Shown here one piece after another: positions 1 through 8,900 of a DNA stretch of 64,000 nt. The notes under the pieces were generated by a model that worked only from the letters and a program-made list of their open reading frames with translations, was not told the DNA's origin and did not search any database. Source of the DNA: Chitinophaga sp. sic0106 (GTDB lineage: Bacteria; Bacteroidota; Bacteroidia; Chitinophagales; Chitinophagaceae); the NCBI RefSeq assembly GCF_019219075.1, contig NZ_JAHUWJ010000002.1, positions 186,001-250,000 of the forward strand, in the 5' to 3' direction. The stretch's first letter is position 1. The number at the start of each line of letters is the position of its first letter. The position numbers and the translations under genes are program-made.

Positions 1-190
1 TCTCAGCCGGCGCATTGGCTTTTGCTGCAAGTTCCTCGTCTGTTTGATCTTTCCCTTTTAGTGGCCCTCTGCTTAGTCCTTCTTCCGGTTTTTGCATGGG
101 ATTTTTATTGGCTTGCTGGTAATCAGCTGTATTGGGCTGCACCTTTTCCTGGATGGTGTCCTGCTTTTTTGCATTGGTATGTTTGGTCAT
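1..190 (-). CDS. Small hypothetical hydrophilic protein (C-terminus outside window)
   Basis: An open frame runs on the minus strand from an ATG at 188-190 to the window edge, giving at least 63 residues with no stop. The product begins MTKHTNAKKQDTIQEKV and is rich in Lys, Gln, Asp and Glu; it contains the stretches GPLKGKDQTDEEL and AAKANAPAE. No membrane segment or signal peptide is visible. It resembles short, charged, unnamed proteins common in Bacteroidota, but no function can be given. It lies upstream of, and on the same strand as, nothing recognisable inside the window; the HTH gene ends about 67 bases before its start and may be cotranscribed with it. Confidence 0.5.
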   Translation of the reverse strand, partial: MTKHTNAKKQDTIQEKVQPNTADYQQANKNPMQKPEEGLSRGPLKGKDQTDEELAAKANAPAE

Positions 191-256
191 GATAATAGTT
201 TTAATAATGGGGTTCCAAAGAGCGCGCCACTTGTAGCTGCGTCAGCAGGAGCTTTT

Positions 257-466
257 TTATTCATCAGGCTGATAAGCCAGAATATCGCCTGGCTGACAGT
301 TGAGCTCGCGACAAACAGCCTCCAGTGTTTCGAAGCGGATAGCCTTTGCCCTGCCGGTTTTCAGGATGGATAGATTGGAGATGGTGATGCCTACTCTTTC
401 ACTGAGTTCTGTGAGCGACATCTTACGCATGGCCAGCATTACATCCAGGTTTACGATGATGGCCAT
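257..466 (-). CDS. YozG-like Cro/C1-type HTH regulator
   Basis: A 69-residue protein that is almost wholly one helix-turn-helix domain: the segment LTELSERVGITISNLSILK gives helices 2 and 3, followed by a helix (RFETLEAVCRELN) and the end CQPGDILAY that is typical of the YozG/HTH_26 group. It should bind DNA as a dimer and act on its own operon. Its start is one base after the stop of the DUF2975 gene, so the two genes are one transcript, with the membrane protein first. DUF2975-HTH pairing is common in Bacteroidota and Firmicutes; what signal the pair answers to is not known. A palindrome at 1126-1146 in front of the operon is the likely operator. Confidence 0.85.
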   Translation of the reverse strand: MAIIVNLDVMLAMRKMSLTELSERVGITISNLSILKTGRAKAIRFETLEAVCRELNCQPGDILAYQPDE

Positions 467-467
467 A

Positions 468-1070
468 CTAAATAGTTAGATCCTGTTCTGATTGCAATTG
501 TACGCCTCGCTGGTATACTACCGCCAGCAGGAAAGTGATAACGCCGGTGATAGTGCTGCTGCCCAATTCCTTGAGGTACGATAAGTAGGGCACCGGTACT
601 GCGTGGCGTACCAGGCTGTTTACTACATTATATTCTATCAGATTGAGCACATCTGTTAAGATAAAAAGCGCTGCTGCTATTTTAGCGTAACGTACTATCC
701 GCGGGTGGAATGGCTTGCTGAGGTCCAATTCCTTCAGTATACGCAGAAATATCCACATAATGGCTATTGCGGTCAACAACCGGCAAACCGATAACAGAAT
801 GGGGAGTGCGTTGCGTGTTTTTTTTTCTAAAGTAACCGTGTAACGGTCATTCAACTGCGTATACGTTACTGTGGAATCAGCGCTGTAAATTTTTACTGGT
901 TTCTCTTTTACACCAAAGGCCTGCATTTCATAGGATGGGGTTGTAATATAACGACTGTTATAATTGCCTATAAATACATTGACAAGCAAAAAAGCCAATG
1001 AGGCGACAGCGATAAGGATTCCTAGTATGAGTATGGATTTAAGAAAGGTTATCAGGTGCTTGATTTTCAT
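468..1070 (-). CDS. DUF2975 membrane protein
   Basis: A 200-residue integral membrane protein with four hydrophobic segments (about residues 10-32, 88-108, 127-147 and 168-188) and a longer extracytoplasmic stretch between the first two, containing several charged and aromatic residues. The fold pattern and the partner HTH gene match the DUF2975 family. It is the first gene of a two-gene operon with the YozG-like regulator (one base between them). The biochemical role of DUF2975 proteins is unknown; a membrane sensor or a protein controlled by the regulator are both possible. Confidence 0.8.
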   Translation of the reverse strand: MKIKHLITFLKSILILGILIAVASLAFLLVNVFIGNYNSRYITTPSYEMQAFGVKEKPVKIYSADSTVTYTQLNDRYTVTLEKKTRNALPILLSVCRLLTAIAIMWIFLRILKELDLSKPFHPRIVRYAKIAAALFILTDVLNLIEYNVVNSLVRHAVPVPYLSYLKELGSSTITGVITFLLAVVYQRGVQLQSEQDLTI

Positions 1071-1125
1071 TTAGGGAGAATTTAATGAATCGAAGATATG
1101 TATTATTTATTAAAAAACAACATAA

Positions 1126-1146
1126 ATTTATCGAAAAACGATAAAT
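1126..1146. promoter_or_regulatory. Candidate operator of the DUF2975/HTH operon
   Basis: A perfect inverted repeat ATTTATCG-AAAAA-CGATAAAT (arms 1126-1133 and 1139-1146) lies 56 bases upstream of the DUF2975 start in an AT-rich divergent intergenic region. The symmetry and position suit binding by a dimeric YozG-like HTH protein. The 242-base gap also separates the operon from the DUF892 gene, so the site could affect both directions. The assignment to this regulator is an inference. Confidence 0.5.
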
Positions 1147-1312
1147 AATTATTGTAAAGCGGGATAATAATTGAGAATGAATGGTTTGTGAATTGCACGA
1201 TAAATTTAGTTTTATAGGTAAGGAATCCTTTCTAAAAAAGTGTGTTGGCATACAAGGCATGCAATTTGGTTTTCTAATTAAAAAATATTGAGAACCTAAA
1301 AAATTATTTTTT

Positions 1313-1966
1313 ATGGCTACATCACAAGTTGCATCTAAAACTACTTCTCGTTCAAAATCCGGCACTGACTCCCGTTCTGCTGCTACCAGCAAAGTTGCCG
1401 GCAGGTCTAACTCCAATGGCACCACCAAACGTGCTTCAACTTCCCGTTCTAACGCCCGTTCCGAACAAATGGAAAATTCTGAATTCCACCAGATGTTTGT
1501 TGATGAGCTGAAGGATATTTACTGGGCAGAAAAAGCATTGACCAAAGCATTGCCTAAAATGAAGAAAGCCGCTACCAGCGAAGAGTTGCAGGATGCTTTC
1601 GAAAAACATGCGGCAGAAACGCAAACACATGTGCAAACCCTGGAGCAGATATTTGAGCTGCTGGGAAAAAAAGCACAGGCTAAAAAATGCGATGCGATGG
1701 AAGGACTGATCTCCGAAGCGCAGAGTATCATTGAAGATACAGAAGAGGGGTCTATGGTGCGTGATGCTGCACTGATCCTGGCTGCCCAGAAAGTAGAGCA
1801 TTATGAAATTGCCACGTATGGTACTTTACGTGTTTTCGCGGAAAATATGGGTCATACCGATGTAATGGACTTGCTGGAGCAAACACTTGAAAATGAAAAA
1901 GCTACAGACGTGGCTTTGACAGAGATTGCTATGAGTACTATTAATGAGGAAGCGAGCGAGGAATAG
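1313..1966 (+). CDS. DUF892 (YciF-like) ferritin-fold protein
   Basis: A 217-residue soluble protein. Residues about 1-50 are a low-complexity Ser/Thr/Arg/Lys-rich tail; residues about 55-210 form the DUF892 four-helix domain, opening with EFHQMFVDELKDIYWAEKAL and carrying the acidic and His residues typical of the family (EKHAAETQTHVQTLEQ, KVEHYEIATYGTL). DUF892/YciF proteins are ferritin-like and are associated with stress responses; enzymatic activity is not established. The basic N-terminal tail is not part of the family core and looks like a nucleic-acid-binding extension. The gene is single and is followed by a strong double hairpin. Confidence 0.85.
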   Translation: MATSQVASKTTSRSKSGTDSRSAATSKVAGRSNSNGTTKRASTSRSNARSEQMENSEFHQMFVDELKDIYWAEKALTKALPKMKKAATSEELQDAFEKHAAETQTHVQTLEQIFELLGKKAQAKKCDAMEGLISEAQSIIEDTEEGSMVRDAALILAAQKVEHYEIATYGTLRVFAENMGHTDVMDLLEQTLENEKATDVALTEIAMSTINEEASEE

Positions 1967-1980
1967 TGTTATTCCTGCTT

Positions 1981-2057
1981 TGTTTATTGTGCGGGCCGAT
2001 GGTCCGCACAATAAACAAAAGCGTCCACCGCCAACGGCGGTGGACGCTTTTGTTTAT
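1981..2057 (+). terminator. Double hairpin with a shared arm, after DUF892 gene
   Basis: Two stem-loops overlap. The first pairs 1981-1997 with 2001-2017 around the loop GAT (17 bp, one G-U pair). The second pairs 2011-2032 with 2036-2057 around the loop AAC (22 bp, perfect). The 7 bases ATAAACA at 2011-2017 belong to both stems, so the full stems cannot form together. It starts 14 bases after the DUF892 stop and probably ends that transcript, although only TTTT and TTTAT runs, not a long T tract, are present. Confidence 0.7.
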
Positions 2058-2255
2058 ATGAAAATCCACTTCACAATTTGTTAATGATACTTTTTTATCC
2101 AAACTTTTGCAGCCATTTCCCCAAATGCTGTTTCCTGTTTTTTTCCATTTAAATTTAGTTACGAAAAGAGCTGTGCTGTCCGCGTTATTTAACAGAGCAT
2201 TTAAAAGGGAGTATCCCTACGCAATATCCTTTTTCTCTAAACCCAAAATTGAATA

Positions 2256-3770
2256 ATGAAAAACACTTACGTAAGGCAGCTTGCGCTGCCGGCCATCATT
2301 GCTCTTTTCGGCGTTAGCTGCTCTAAAGATGCCAGCCAGGGCAGCCTGCAGAAAATTACAGGCACGAAAACGCAGATTGCCTCTGCTACGCCTGGTACCG
2401 ACAGTGCCAATATTTCCCTCAACTGGGCACAGGGCTATCAGCGGATCGATGGCTTTGGTGCTTTTGCCGGCCGTGTTACTCCTTTCTTCGAATCGCCTAA
2501 GCGCGACAGCATCCTGGACTTATTATGGGGCAACAGCGGCTTGCAGTTAAACATGATTCGTGGCGAGGTATTACACACCTATCCTTTTAATTCATCTACC
2601 GGTGCAGTTACCATTAAACCAGCCACGGTAGACATTGATGTGCTGCCCACCGCGGCCGCTTACACCGGCCTTACCGCCGACCAGAAAACGCATATTTCCC
2701 AGCTGTGGATTATGAAGTCGGTGAAGCAGCGCTACAGCACACCCATTGCATTTGCCAGCACCTGGACCCCTCCACTCAGCATGAAAACCAATACCAGCGT
2801 GGTGAGCGCTAAATGGTTCAATGGCCTCAATTACAACTGCTGCTCCGGCTCCTTCGCCAATTATGTAGCCGGCTTTGTAAAAGGGTATCAGAATGAAGGC
2901 GTGAGTTTGTATGGGGTATCACCTAGCAACGAGCCGGAAAACGTATTTTCCGACTGGCCTGCCAGCTACTGGACCGCTGCCCACCTCGGCGAGTTCATCT
3001 CCAATAACCTCCGCCCGGCATTAAATGCGCAAGGCCTCAATGGTGTGAAAATTATTTCTTCCGAAAATGCCGCCTGGGGTACCGCTAACACATTCCTGTC
3101 CTCCATGGATAAAAGCAATGTAGATATCCTCGCCGGACATGGCTACGTAGAAATCGGCGACCTGATTGTGGGTAACCGCGGCCTCAATCAAAACCCCTCC
3201 ATCTGGAATTACGCTACCGCCAACAAGCCGGTATGGGTAACGGAAGCTTCTGATGATGCAGGTACCTACGATGCCAGCATGACCATGGGGTTAAAACTGG
3301 CTACCAGCATGCATAAGTTCCTGGCCGAGTGTAACGTAAACGCCTATGTGTACTGGCTCGGAATGCTGGCGTTTCAGAATAACGAAGCACTCATTTGTAC
3401 CAAAGCAGATGGCACGCTTGAATTCCCCAAGACTTATGATGTGATGGGGCAGTTCTCCAGGTTTGTGCGCCCCGGCTATTTCCGTTTTGCAGCGAGCGTA
3501 TCCAATAACGGCAACCTCAAAGTATCTGCCTATAAAGACCCCACTACCGGCAAATTCAGTGTGGTGGTAATCAACACCGGATCAGTACCTGTTAACTGTG
3601 CAGTGGCGCTGAGCGGCTTTGCCGCCAGCACACTCACCGGTTATGTTACTGCCGCTTCCAGCTCAGCACATTGGGCGGCAGCTACGCCTGTTAGCGCCAA
3701 CGCATCCGGTGGCTTTGTGGTGAATGTACCGGCGAGCAGCGTGGTGACATTTACCGGAACCAGCAACTAG
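2256..3770 (+). CDS. Secreted GH30-family glycoside hydrolase
   Basis: A 504-residue secreted enzyme. Residues 1-22 are an export signal with Cys22 as possible lipid site, although the lipobox is not ideal. The segment QRIDGFGAFAGR near residue 65 is the usual start of the GH30 (beta/alpha)8 barrel; ASTWTPPLSMK (about 168-177) is conserved. Glu226 in VSPSNEPENV is the expected acid/base and Glu330 in VWVTEAS the expected nucleophile. Residues about 405-504 form the beta side-domain. GH30 members cleave beta-linked polymers such as glucuronoxylan, beta-1,6-glucan or glucosylceramide; the exact substrate cannot be read. It stands alone before the ECF sigma gene, from which a terminator separates it. 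Confidence 0.85.
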   Translation: MKNTYVRQLALPAIIALFGVSCSKDASQGSLQKITGTKTQIASATPGTDSANISLNWAQGYQRIDGFGAFAGRVTPFFESPKRDSILDLLWGNSGLQLNMIRGEVLHTYPFNSSTGAVTIKPATVDIDVLPTAAAYTGLTADQKTHISQLWIMKSVKQRYSTPIAFASTWTPPLSMKTNTSVVSAKWFNGLNYNCCSGSFANYVAGFVKGYQNEGVSLYGVSPSNEPENVFSDWPASYWTAAHLGEFISNNLRPALNAQGLNGVKIISSENAAWGTANTFLSSMDKSNVDILAGHGYVEIGDLIVGNRGLNQNPSIWNYATANKPVWVTEASDDAGTYDASMTMGLKLATSMHKFLAECNVNAYVYWLGMLAFQNNEALICTKADGTLEFPKTYDVMGQFSRFVRPGYFRFAASVSNNGNLKVSAYKDPTTGKFSVVVINTGSVPVNCAVALSGFAASTLTGYVTAASSSAHWAAATPVSANASGGFVVNVPASSVVTFTGTSN

Positions 3771-3790
3771 CAACCAGCAACTATTTTTCA

Positions 3791-3826
3791 GCCGGGTAAT
3801 GCAGTTTTGCATGGCCCGGCTTTTTT
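3791..3826 (+). terminator. Rho-independent terminator after GH30
   Basis: Stem GCCGGG...CCCGGC with an inner ATGCA/TGCAT pairing and a GTTT loop, followed directly by TTTTTT. It lies 20 bases after the GH30 stop codon. Confidence 0.85.
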
Positions 3827-3915
3827 CTGTACGTAATATGCATATGGATTTTTCTCCCCTGTAAGCGACGCTGCCAATATATTCACACGGTAGGCAGCGG
3901 ATAAAACCTATTTTT

Positions 3916-3948
3916 TTTGAGAACTTGAGCCGCCAATTTGTAGATTTG
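3916..3948 (+). promoter_or_regulatory. Bacteroidota-type promoter of the ECF sigma gene
   Basis: TTTG at 3916-3919 and TAGATTTG at 3941-3948 are separated by 21 bases and match the housekeeping Bacteroidota promoter (TTTG ... TAnnTTTG). The start codon of the sigma gene is 22 bases downstream, so the leader would be short. Confidence 0.7.
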
Positions 3949-3970
3949 TCCGTAGCTTATAAAACTTATC

Positions 3971-4570
3971 ATGACGGTACAATCCTTATCCAATGAAGCT
4001 GAGCTGTTGTCCGACCTCCGGCTGGGCAACGAAGCAGCTTTTACGGCGCTGTATTATCACTACAGCCCGGGGTTGTACGTGGTAGTGCAGGGTATGATAA
4101 AAGATGAAGCTGCCACCACCGATATTATACAGGAAATCTTTTCAGGCATCTGGAAAAACCGGACTGAGATACAAATTGCCAACTTTGCCGGTTACCTCGT
4201 GAGGGCCGGCCAGAACCGCGTCTTCAATTACTTCCGGCAGTTACAACAAGATAAGCTGAGGCAGGACCAGTTCCGTCAGTATGCGGAGGCGCACTATTCA
4301 CATATCGAAGAGGCGCTGCATTACCAGGAGAGTCGCGATATGCTGGAGGATCTACTGCAAAAGCTGCCACCGCAGCAGGCCAGGGCCTACCGCCTGTGTC
4401 GCATTGATGGGCTGAGCAACCGCGAGGCGGCGGCGCAGCTGGGCATTTCCATTTATACCGTGAAAGAATACCTGAAAGAGGCCAACCGCAAAATCCGGGG
4501 TATCATCGGCAATGATCCTGGAAAAGTGCTGCTGTTGCTGCTGTTTTTCAACATATTGGGAAAAAATTAA
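3971..4570 (+). CDS. ECF-type RNA polymerase sigma-70 factor
   Basis: A 199-residue sigma factor of the Bacteroidota PUL-associated group. Region 2 lies at about residues 25-95 (EAAFTALYYHYSPGLY, then DIIQEIFSGIWKNR), and region 4 at about 133-185 (LPPQQARAYRLCRIDGLSNR, then the recognition helix EAAAQLGISIYTVKEYLKEA). It should direct transcription of the SusC/SusD operon downstream when released from its anti-sigma factor. The last 14 residues are very hydrophobic (VLLLLLFFNILGKN), which is unusual for a soluble sigma factor. The FecR gene follows after 56 bases. Confidence 0.92.
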   Translation: MTVQSLSNEAELLSDLRLGNEAAFTALYYHYSPGLYVVVQGMIKDEAATTDIIQEIFSGIWKNRTEIQIANFAGYLVRAGQNRVFNYFRQLQQDKLRQDQFRQYAEAHYSHIEEALHYQESRDMLEDLLQKLPPQQARAYRLCRIDGLSNREAAAQLGISIYTVKEYLKEANRKIRGIIGNDPGKVLLLLLFFNILGKN

Positions 4571-4626
4571 AAAATATTTTTTCCGGTACCCCCTCCATTT
4601 CTGTTTTCCATTGTCATAATAGTAAG

Positions 4627-5769
4627 ATGAGTCAACCAGAAAATAAAGCGGCCCTGTTTAACAGGCTGCTGACCGAATCCTGTACACCGGCAGACACAGC
4701 TGCGATTATCAGCTGGCTGGGTTCCGCTGCTGCGGCAGAGGACCCGGAAGCAGCTGCGCTGATCAGGGAGCAGCTGGAGGCGATTCCCGATGCCAGCGAA
4801 GTGGACCCGGTGGTGATACAGCGTCTGCAGGCCCTGCTGCCTGCCGTGCTGATGCAGGAGCCGGCCGTGGCGCCACATGGCCGTATCCGGAAAATGCTCA
4901 CCATTGCTGCCGCTGCGGCAGCTGCTATACTGATTATTTCAACCATTGCATATTTATCCCTGTATAAGCCACCCGCACCTGCCCGTGTGGCCGTGGCCGT
5001 GCCCGGAGGCAACAAAGCCACCCTCACCCTGGCCGATGGTACGGTGGTGCAGCTGGACAGCGCCAGGAAAACCATCCTGCAGGGCCGGCAGGCTATTGAG
5101 CAGGATAATGGGAACCTGCGCTACGGCACCGCCGCCACTACGGGTATGAATACACTGGTAACGCCCCGTGGCGGCCAATATACGCTACAGCTGCCCGATG
5201 GCAGCAAGGTATGGCTCAACGCTGATTCAAAGCTGCATTATCCGGCTGCATTTACCGGCAGCGAACGGGTAGTGGCACTGGAAGGGGAAGCGTTTTTTGA
5301 GCCGGCCACGGACCAGGAAAGGCCATTTAAAGTAGTAGCCAGGGGAGTAACCACCCGGGTGCTGGGTACCAGCTTTAACATCAGCGCATACGAGGAAGAA
5401 GAAACGATCAAAACCACGGTGCTCACCGGCGCCGTAAAAGTAAATACCGCAACAAAAGAACAGGTATTACGACCCAATCAGCAAGGAGTAGTGAACAACG
5501 GCACTGACATCTCCCTGAAAACAGTAAACGCCTATAAAGTAGCCAGCTGGAAAGATGGGATGATTGCCTTTGAAAGGCTGGAAGTACCAGCCGTAATGAA
5601 TATGATTGCCCGCTGGTATAATGTGGATATCTCCTATGAAGGAGCCATCCCGGATGTACTTATGTCAGGGGAATTCAAACGTAAGGTGGGCTTAGCCGAC
5701 GCCCTGAAGATCATGAACTATAGCGGTATTAATTGCGAACTGAAAGGAAATACTATTGTAGTGTATTAA
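4627..5769 (+). CDS. FecR-family anti-sigma factor
   Basis: A 380-residue inner-membrane protein. Residues 1-90 form the cytoplasmic part that should hold the sigma factor; a single membrane helix at about 92-115 follows (AAAAAAAILIISTIAYLSLY); the periplasmic FecR domain at about 175-270 contains VTPRGGQYTLQLPDGSKVWL, and the C-terminal DUF4974-like region ends GINCELKGNTIVVY. The periplasmic part is expected to touch the STN domain of the SusC receptor encoded next. This is the standard trans-envelope signalling arrangement: sigma, anti-sigma, receptor. Confidence 0.92.
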   Translation: MSQPENKAALFNRLLTESCTPADTAAIISWLGSAAAAEDPEAAALIREQLEAIPDASEVDPVVIQRLQALLPAVLMQEPAVAPHGRIRKMLTIAAAAAAAILIISTIAYLSLYKPPAPARVAVAVPGGNKATLTLADGTVVQLDSARKTILQGRQAIEQDNGNLRYGTAATTGMNTLVTPRGGQYTLQLPDGSKVWLNADSKLHYPAAFTGSERVVALEGEAFFEPATDQERPFKVVARGVTTRVLGTSFNISAYEEEETIKTTVLTGAVKVNTATKEQVLRPNQQGVVNNGTDISLKTVNAYKVASWKDGMIAFERLEVPAVMNMIARWYNVDISYEGAIPDVLMSGEFKRKVGLADALKIMNYSGINCELKGNTIVVY

Positions 5770-5988
5770 TAGCAGAAACCAACCATTTTATTAGTATCAA
5801 TCAAAATCAGCATTTATGTATCAACCAACAGTGAAAGTACAACCGCTGCTATAATCAGGTAGTATGCACAGTTAACAGTAAAGTATATCCATAAAAAAGC
5901 CGGAAATATTCGCAGTATTCCCGGCCAGGGTCTGGTATGCTTTCTCAATCCGGAAGATTGTTATTTCTAACCAAACACATTCAAATCT

Positions 5989-8900
5989 ATGCAATTACTT
6001 GCAAAAGGCAAAGCCGTGCCCCCCGGAAGGAGCGGGACTTGGCGGCAGTATCTGAATATCAGACAAATAGGACGCATAATGAAGCTGACTTTCTGCTTAA
6101 CATTATTTTTCGCTTTGCACATTTCTGCAAAAACGATGGGACAACGCATCACCATCGAGGCCCGCGCGGCCCGGTTGGAATCGGTGTTCGAAGAAATTAA
6201 ACTACAAACGGGCTATACTTTTGTATACCGCGATGACCTCATGGCGCAGTCCCGCAAAGTAGACCTTCATCTCCAGGATGCCACGTTGAAAGAGGTACTG
6301 GAAGTATGTTTCAAAAACCAGCCATTTACCTACAGCATCACCCAAACTGCGGTGGTGCTGCGCAAAAAAGAGGATGAACCTCCTGTAACTGCACCCGCTC
6401 CGGTGCAGCAGGAGGTGATCATCCGCGGTAAGGTAACGGACGAAAAAGGGGAACCCATCCCTGGCGCCAGCGTAGCACTCGCCGGCCAGTCCAAAGGAGT
6501 GGCTACCCGCACCGACGGCTCCTTCGAACTCAAAACTGACCAGGATAATGTGCAGCTGCAAATCAGCTCCATCGGATTTAAAACACAAACCATCAATGCC
6601 AGCAGCAAATCTGTTGTAAGAGTAATACTCAAAACTACCGACCAGAGCTTATCACAGGTAGTAGTAACGGGCATGTTTACACGTAATAAAAACAGCTTCT
6701 CCGGAAAAACGGATGTATATACCGGCGAACAGCTGAAAACAGTGAGCAATAATAACGTAGTGCAGGCGCTGCGTACGCTGGACCCTTCCTTTCTTGTGAT
6801 GGAAAATAATATGGCCGGTAGTAACCCCAACGTGCTGCCCACCATTGAGCTCAGGGGGCAATCAGCCATTTCCAGCAATGACCTGCGCGACCAGTTTTCG
6901 GGTGATCCCAATCAGCCGTTATTTATGCTCGATGGTTTTGAAGCCTCGTTGCGCCAGATCGTGGACCTGGATATCAACCGCATCGCCTCTATTACCGTTT
7001 TGAAAGATGCTGCCTCTACGGCTATATATGGCAGCCGTGCGGCTAACGGCGTGGTAGTGGTAGAAACCATCCGCACCGGTGCAGGAAAGGTAACGCTGTC
7101 GTATACACATGATTTATCTGTAGATGCACCGGACCTCACCAGCTATAACATGATGAACGCCCGTGAAAAGCTGGAATTTGAAAAGCTCGCCGGCAGGTAC
7201 GTGGCCAATGGTGTTTTTGACCAGCCCATTGATCAGTTCCTGTACTATGATTCCTTATACAGTCGCCGCCTCCAGGATGTAGAACGCGGCGTAAATACCT
7301 ACTGGCTCAATGAACCGGTACGAACCGGGATCACACAACGCCACTCGCTGTATGCCGGCGGTGGTTCCGGTCCCATTACCTTTGATGCAGGCGGCAGCTA
7401 CCGGAAAGTACAGGGAGTAATGAAAGGCTCCGGCCGCGATGAGTGGAGTGGCCGGCTGACGCTGGGTTATAGAACGGGAAAGGTAAATATCTCCAACAGC
7501 GTATTTGTGCAGGGATATAGTTCCACCGAATCCCCATATGGTTCCTTTTCTACCTGGGTGAATACAAACCCTTACTTTGAAAAGTTACCGTCGTATGAAC
7601 CCTATCTCGACAAAACCAGGGACAAAACCAATTCAAACTGGAATAACCTGATGGTGAAAAATCCGCTGTATGCTGCGGCAGTAGGGAACTATGATAAAAG
7701 TAAGTCACTGAATATCACCAATAACCTTAACCTGACCGCGGATGTGACAGATGCGCTACGTATCAGCGGTGGGTTGCAGCTGGCATCCAATAACCTGACA
7801 GGTGAAGTTTACAGGAGCCCGCGTGACCTGCAGTTTGATAAAACTGATCCATCCAGAAAAGGCACCTATAACAATACTAAAACCAACACCTTTAACTATG
7901 CCGCCTGGCTGATGCTTACCTACTATAAAATGTTGGGTAAACATATGATTAATGCGAACCTGCGTAGTGATATATCAGAGGTTAAAAATAAACGGGAATC
8001 TTACCTGTTGGAAGGTTTTCCTATGACCGCTAACGGAAACCCACGATTTGCATTTGATTATGCGCTCGGCTCTGTTCCAGGATTTACTACCAATATTTCC
8101 CGTAAAAACAAAGTACTCGGGTCAGTAAACTATTCGTATGATAACCGGTACAGCTTCGATGGAACGGTGGCCTATGACGGTTCTACCTCTTTTGGTGCCG
8201 CCAATAAATATTCGCCATTTTATTCGGTAGGTGCAAGATGGAACCTCGCCAAAGAAGGATTCCTGAAAAATACTACCTGGATCAACCAGTTAAGTTTACG
8301 CGCCAATATAGGCGTTACCGGTAACCAAAATTTTAATGCCTTTAGCTCGATTTCTACCTACGTGTATAACGGTGCCGCCTATGTGAATGCGGTGGGACTT
8401 AATCTCGCCACAAAAGGTAATGTAAATCTCCAATGGCAAAATACCACGGAAAAATCCACGGGTATGGATGCCGCCTTCCTCGGTGGTCGCCTGAAACTAT
8501 CGCTGGATTATTACGAGAAACGGACCTCTCCACTGGTGATCGCCGTGAGCTTACCTGCATCCACCGGTTTAACCAATTATCCATTTAATGCCGGTACACT
8601 CACCACCAAAGGTCAGGAATTTAGATTGTCCTATAGTATTATCGCTAACCAGGAAAAAGGAATCACCTGGACCCTGAGCGCTACGGGCTCGCACTACACT
8701 TCCCGTTACAGCGACCTGAATAAATACCTCGATGTGGTAAATGATAAATTGAGAGAAGCCAATGCGCTGGTACAATACCGCGATGGATATGCTCCGGATG
8801 ACCTATGGGCCGTGCCTTCCCTGGGCATTGATCCTGCTACCGGACGTGAAATCTTCCTGAAAAAAAATGGTACCCAAACGTTTGACTACGATTATAAAGA

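Noticed and set aside
5899..5925. GCCGG/CCGGC hairpin before the first SusC as a terminator
   Set aside because: The A run lies before the stem, so it would work only for minus-strand transcripts, and no minus-strand gene is there. The arms also have a mismatch.
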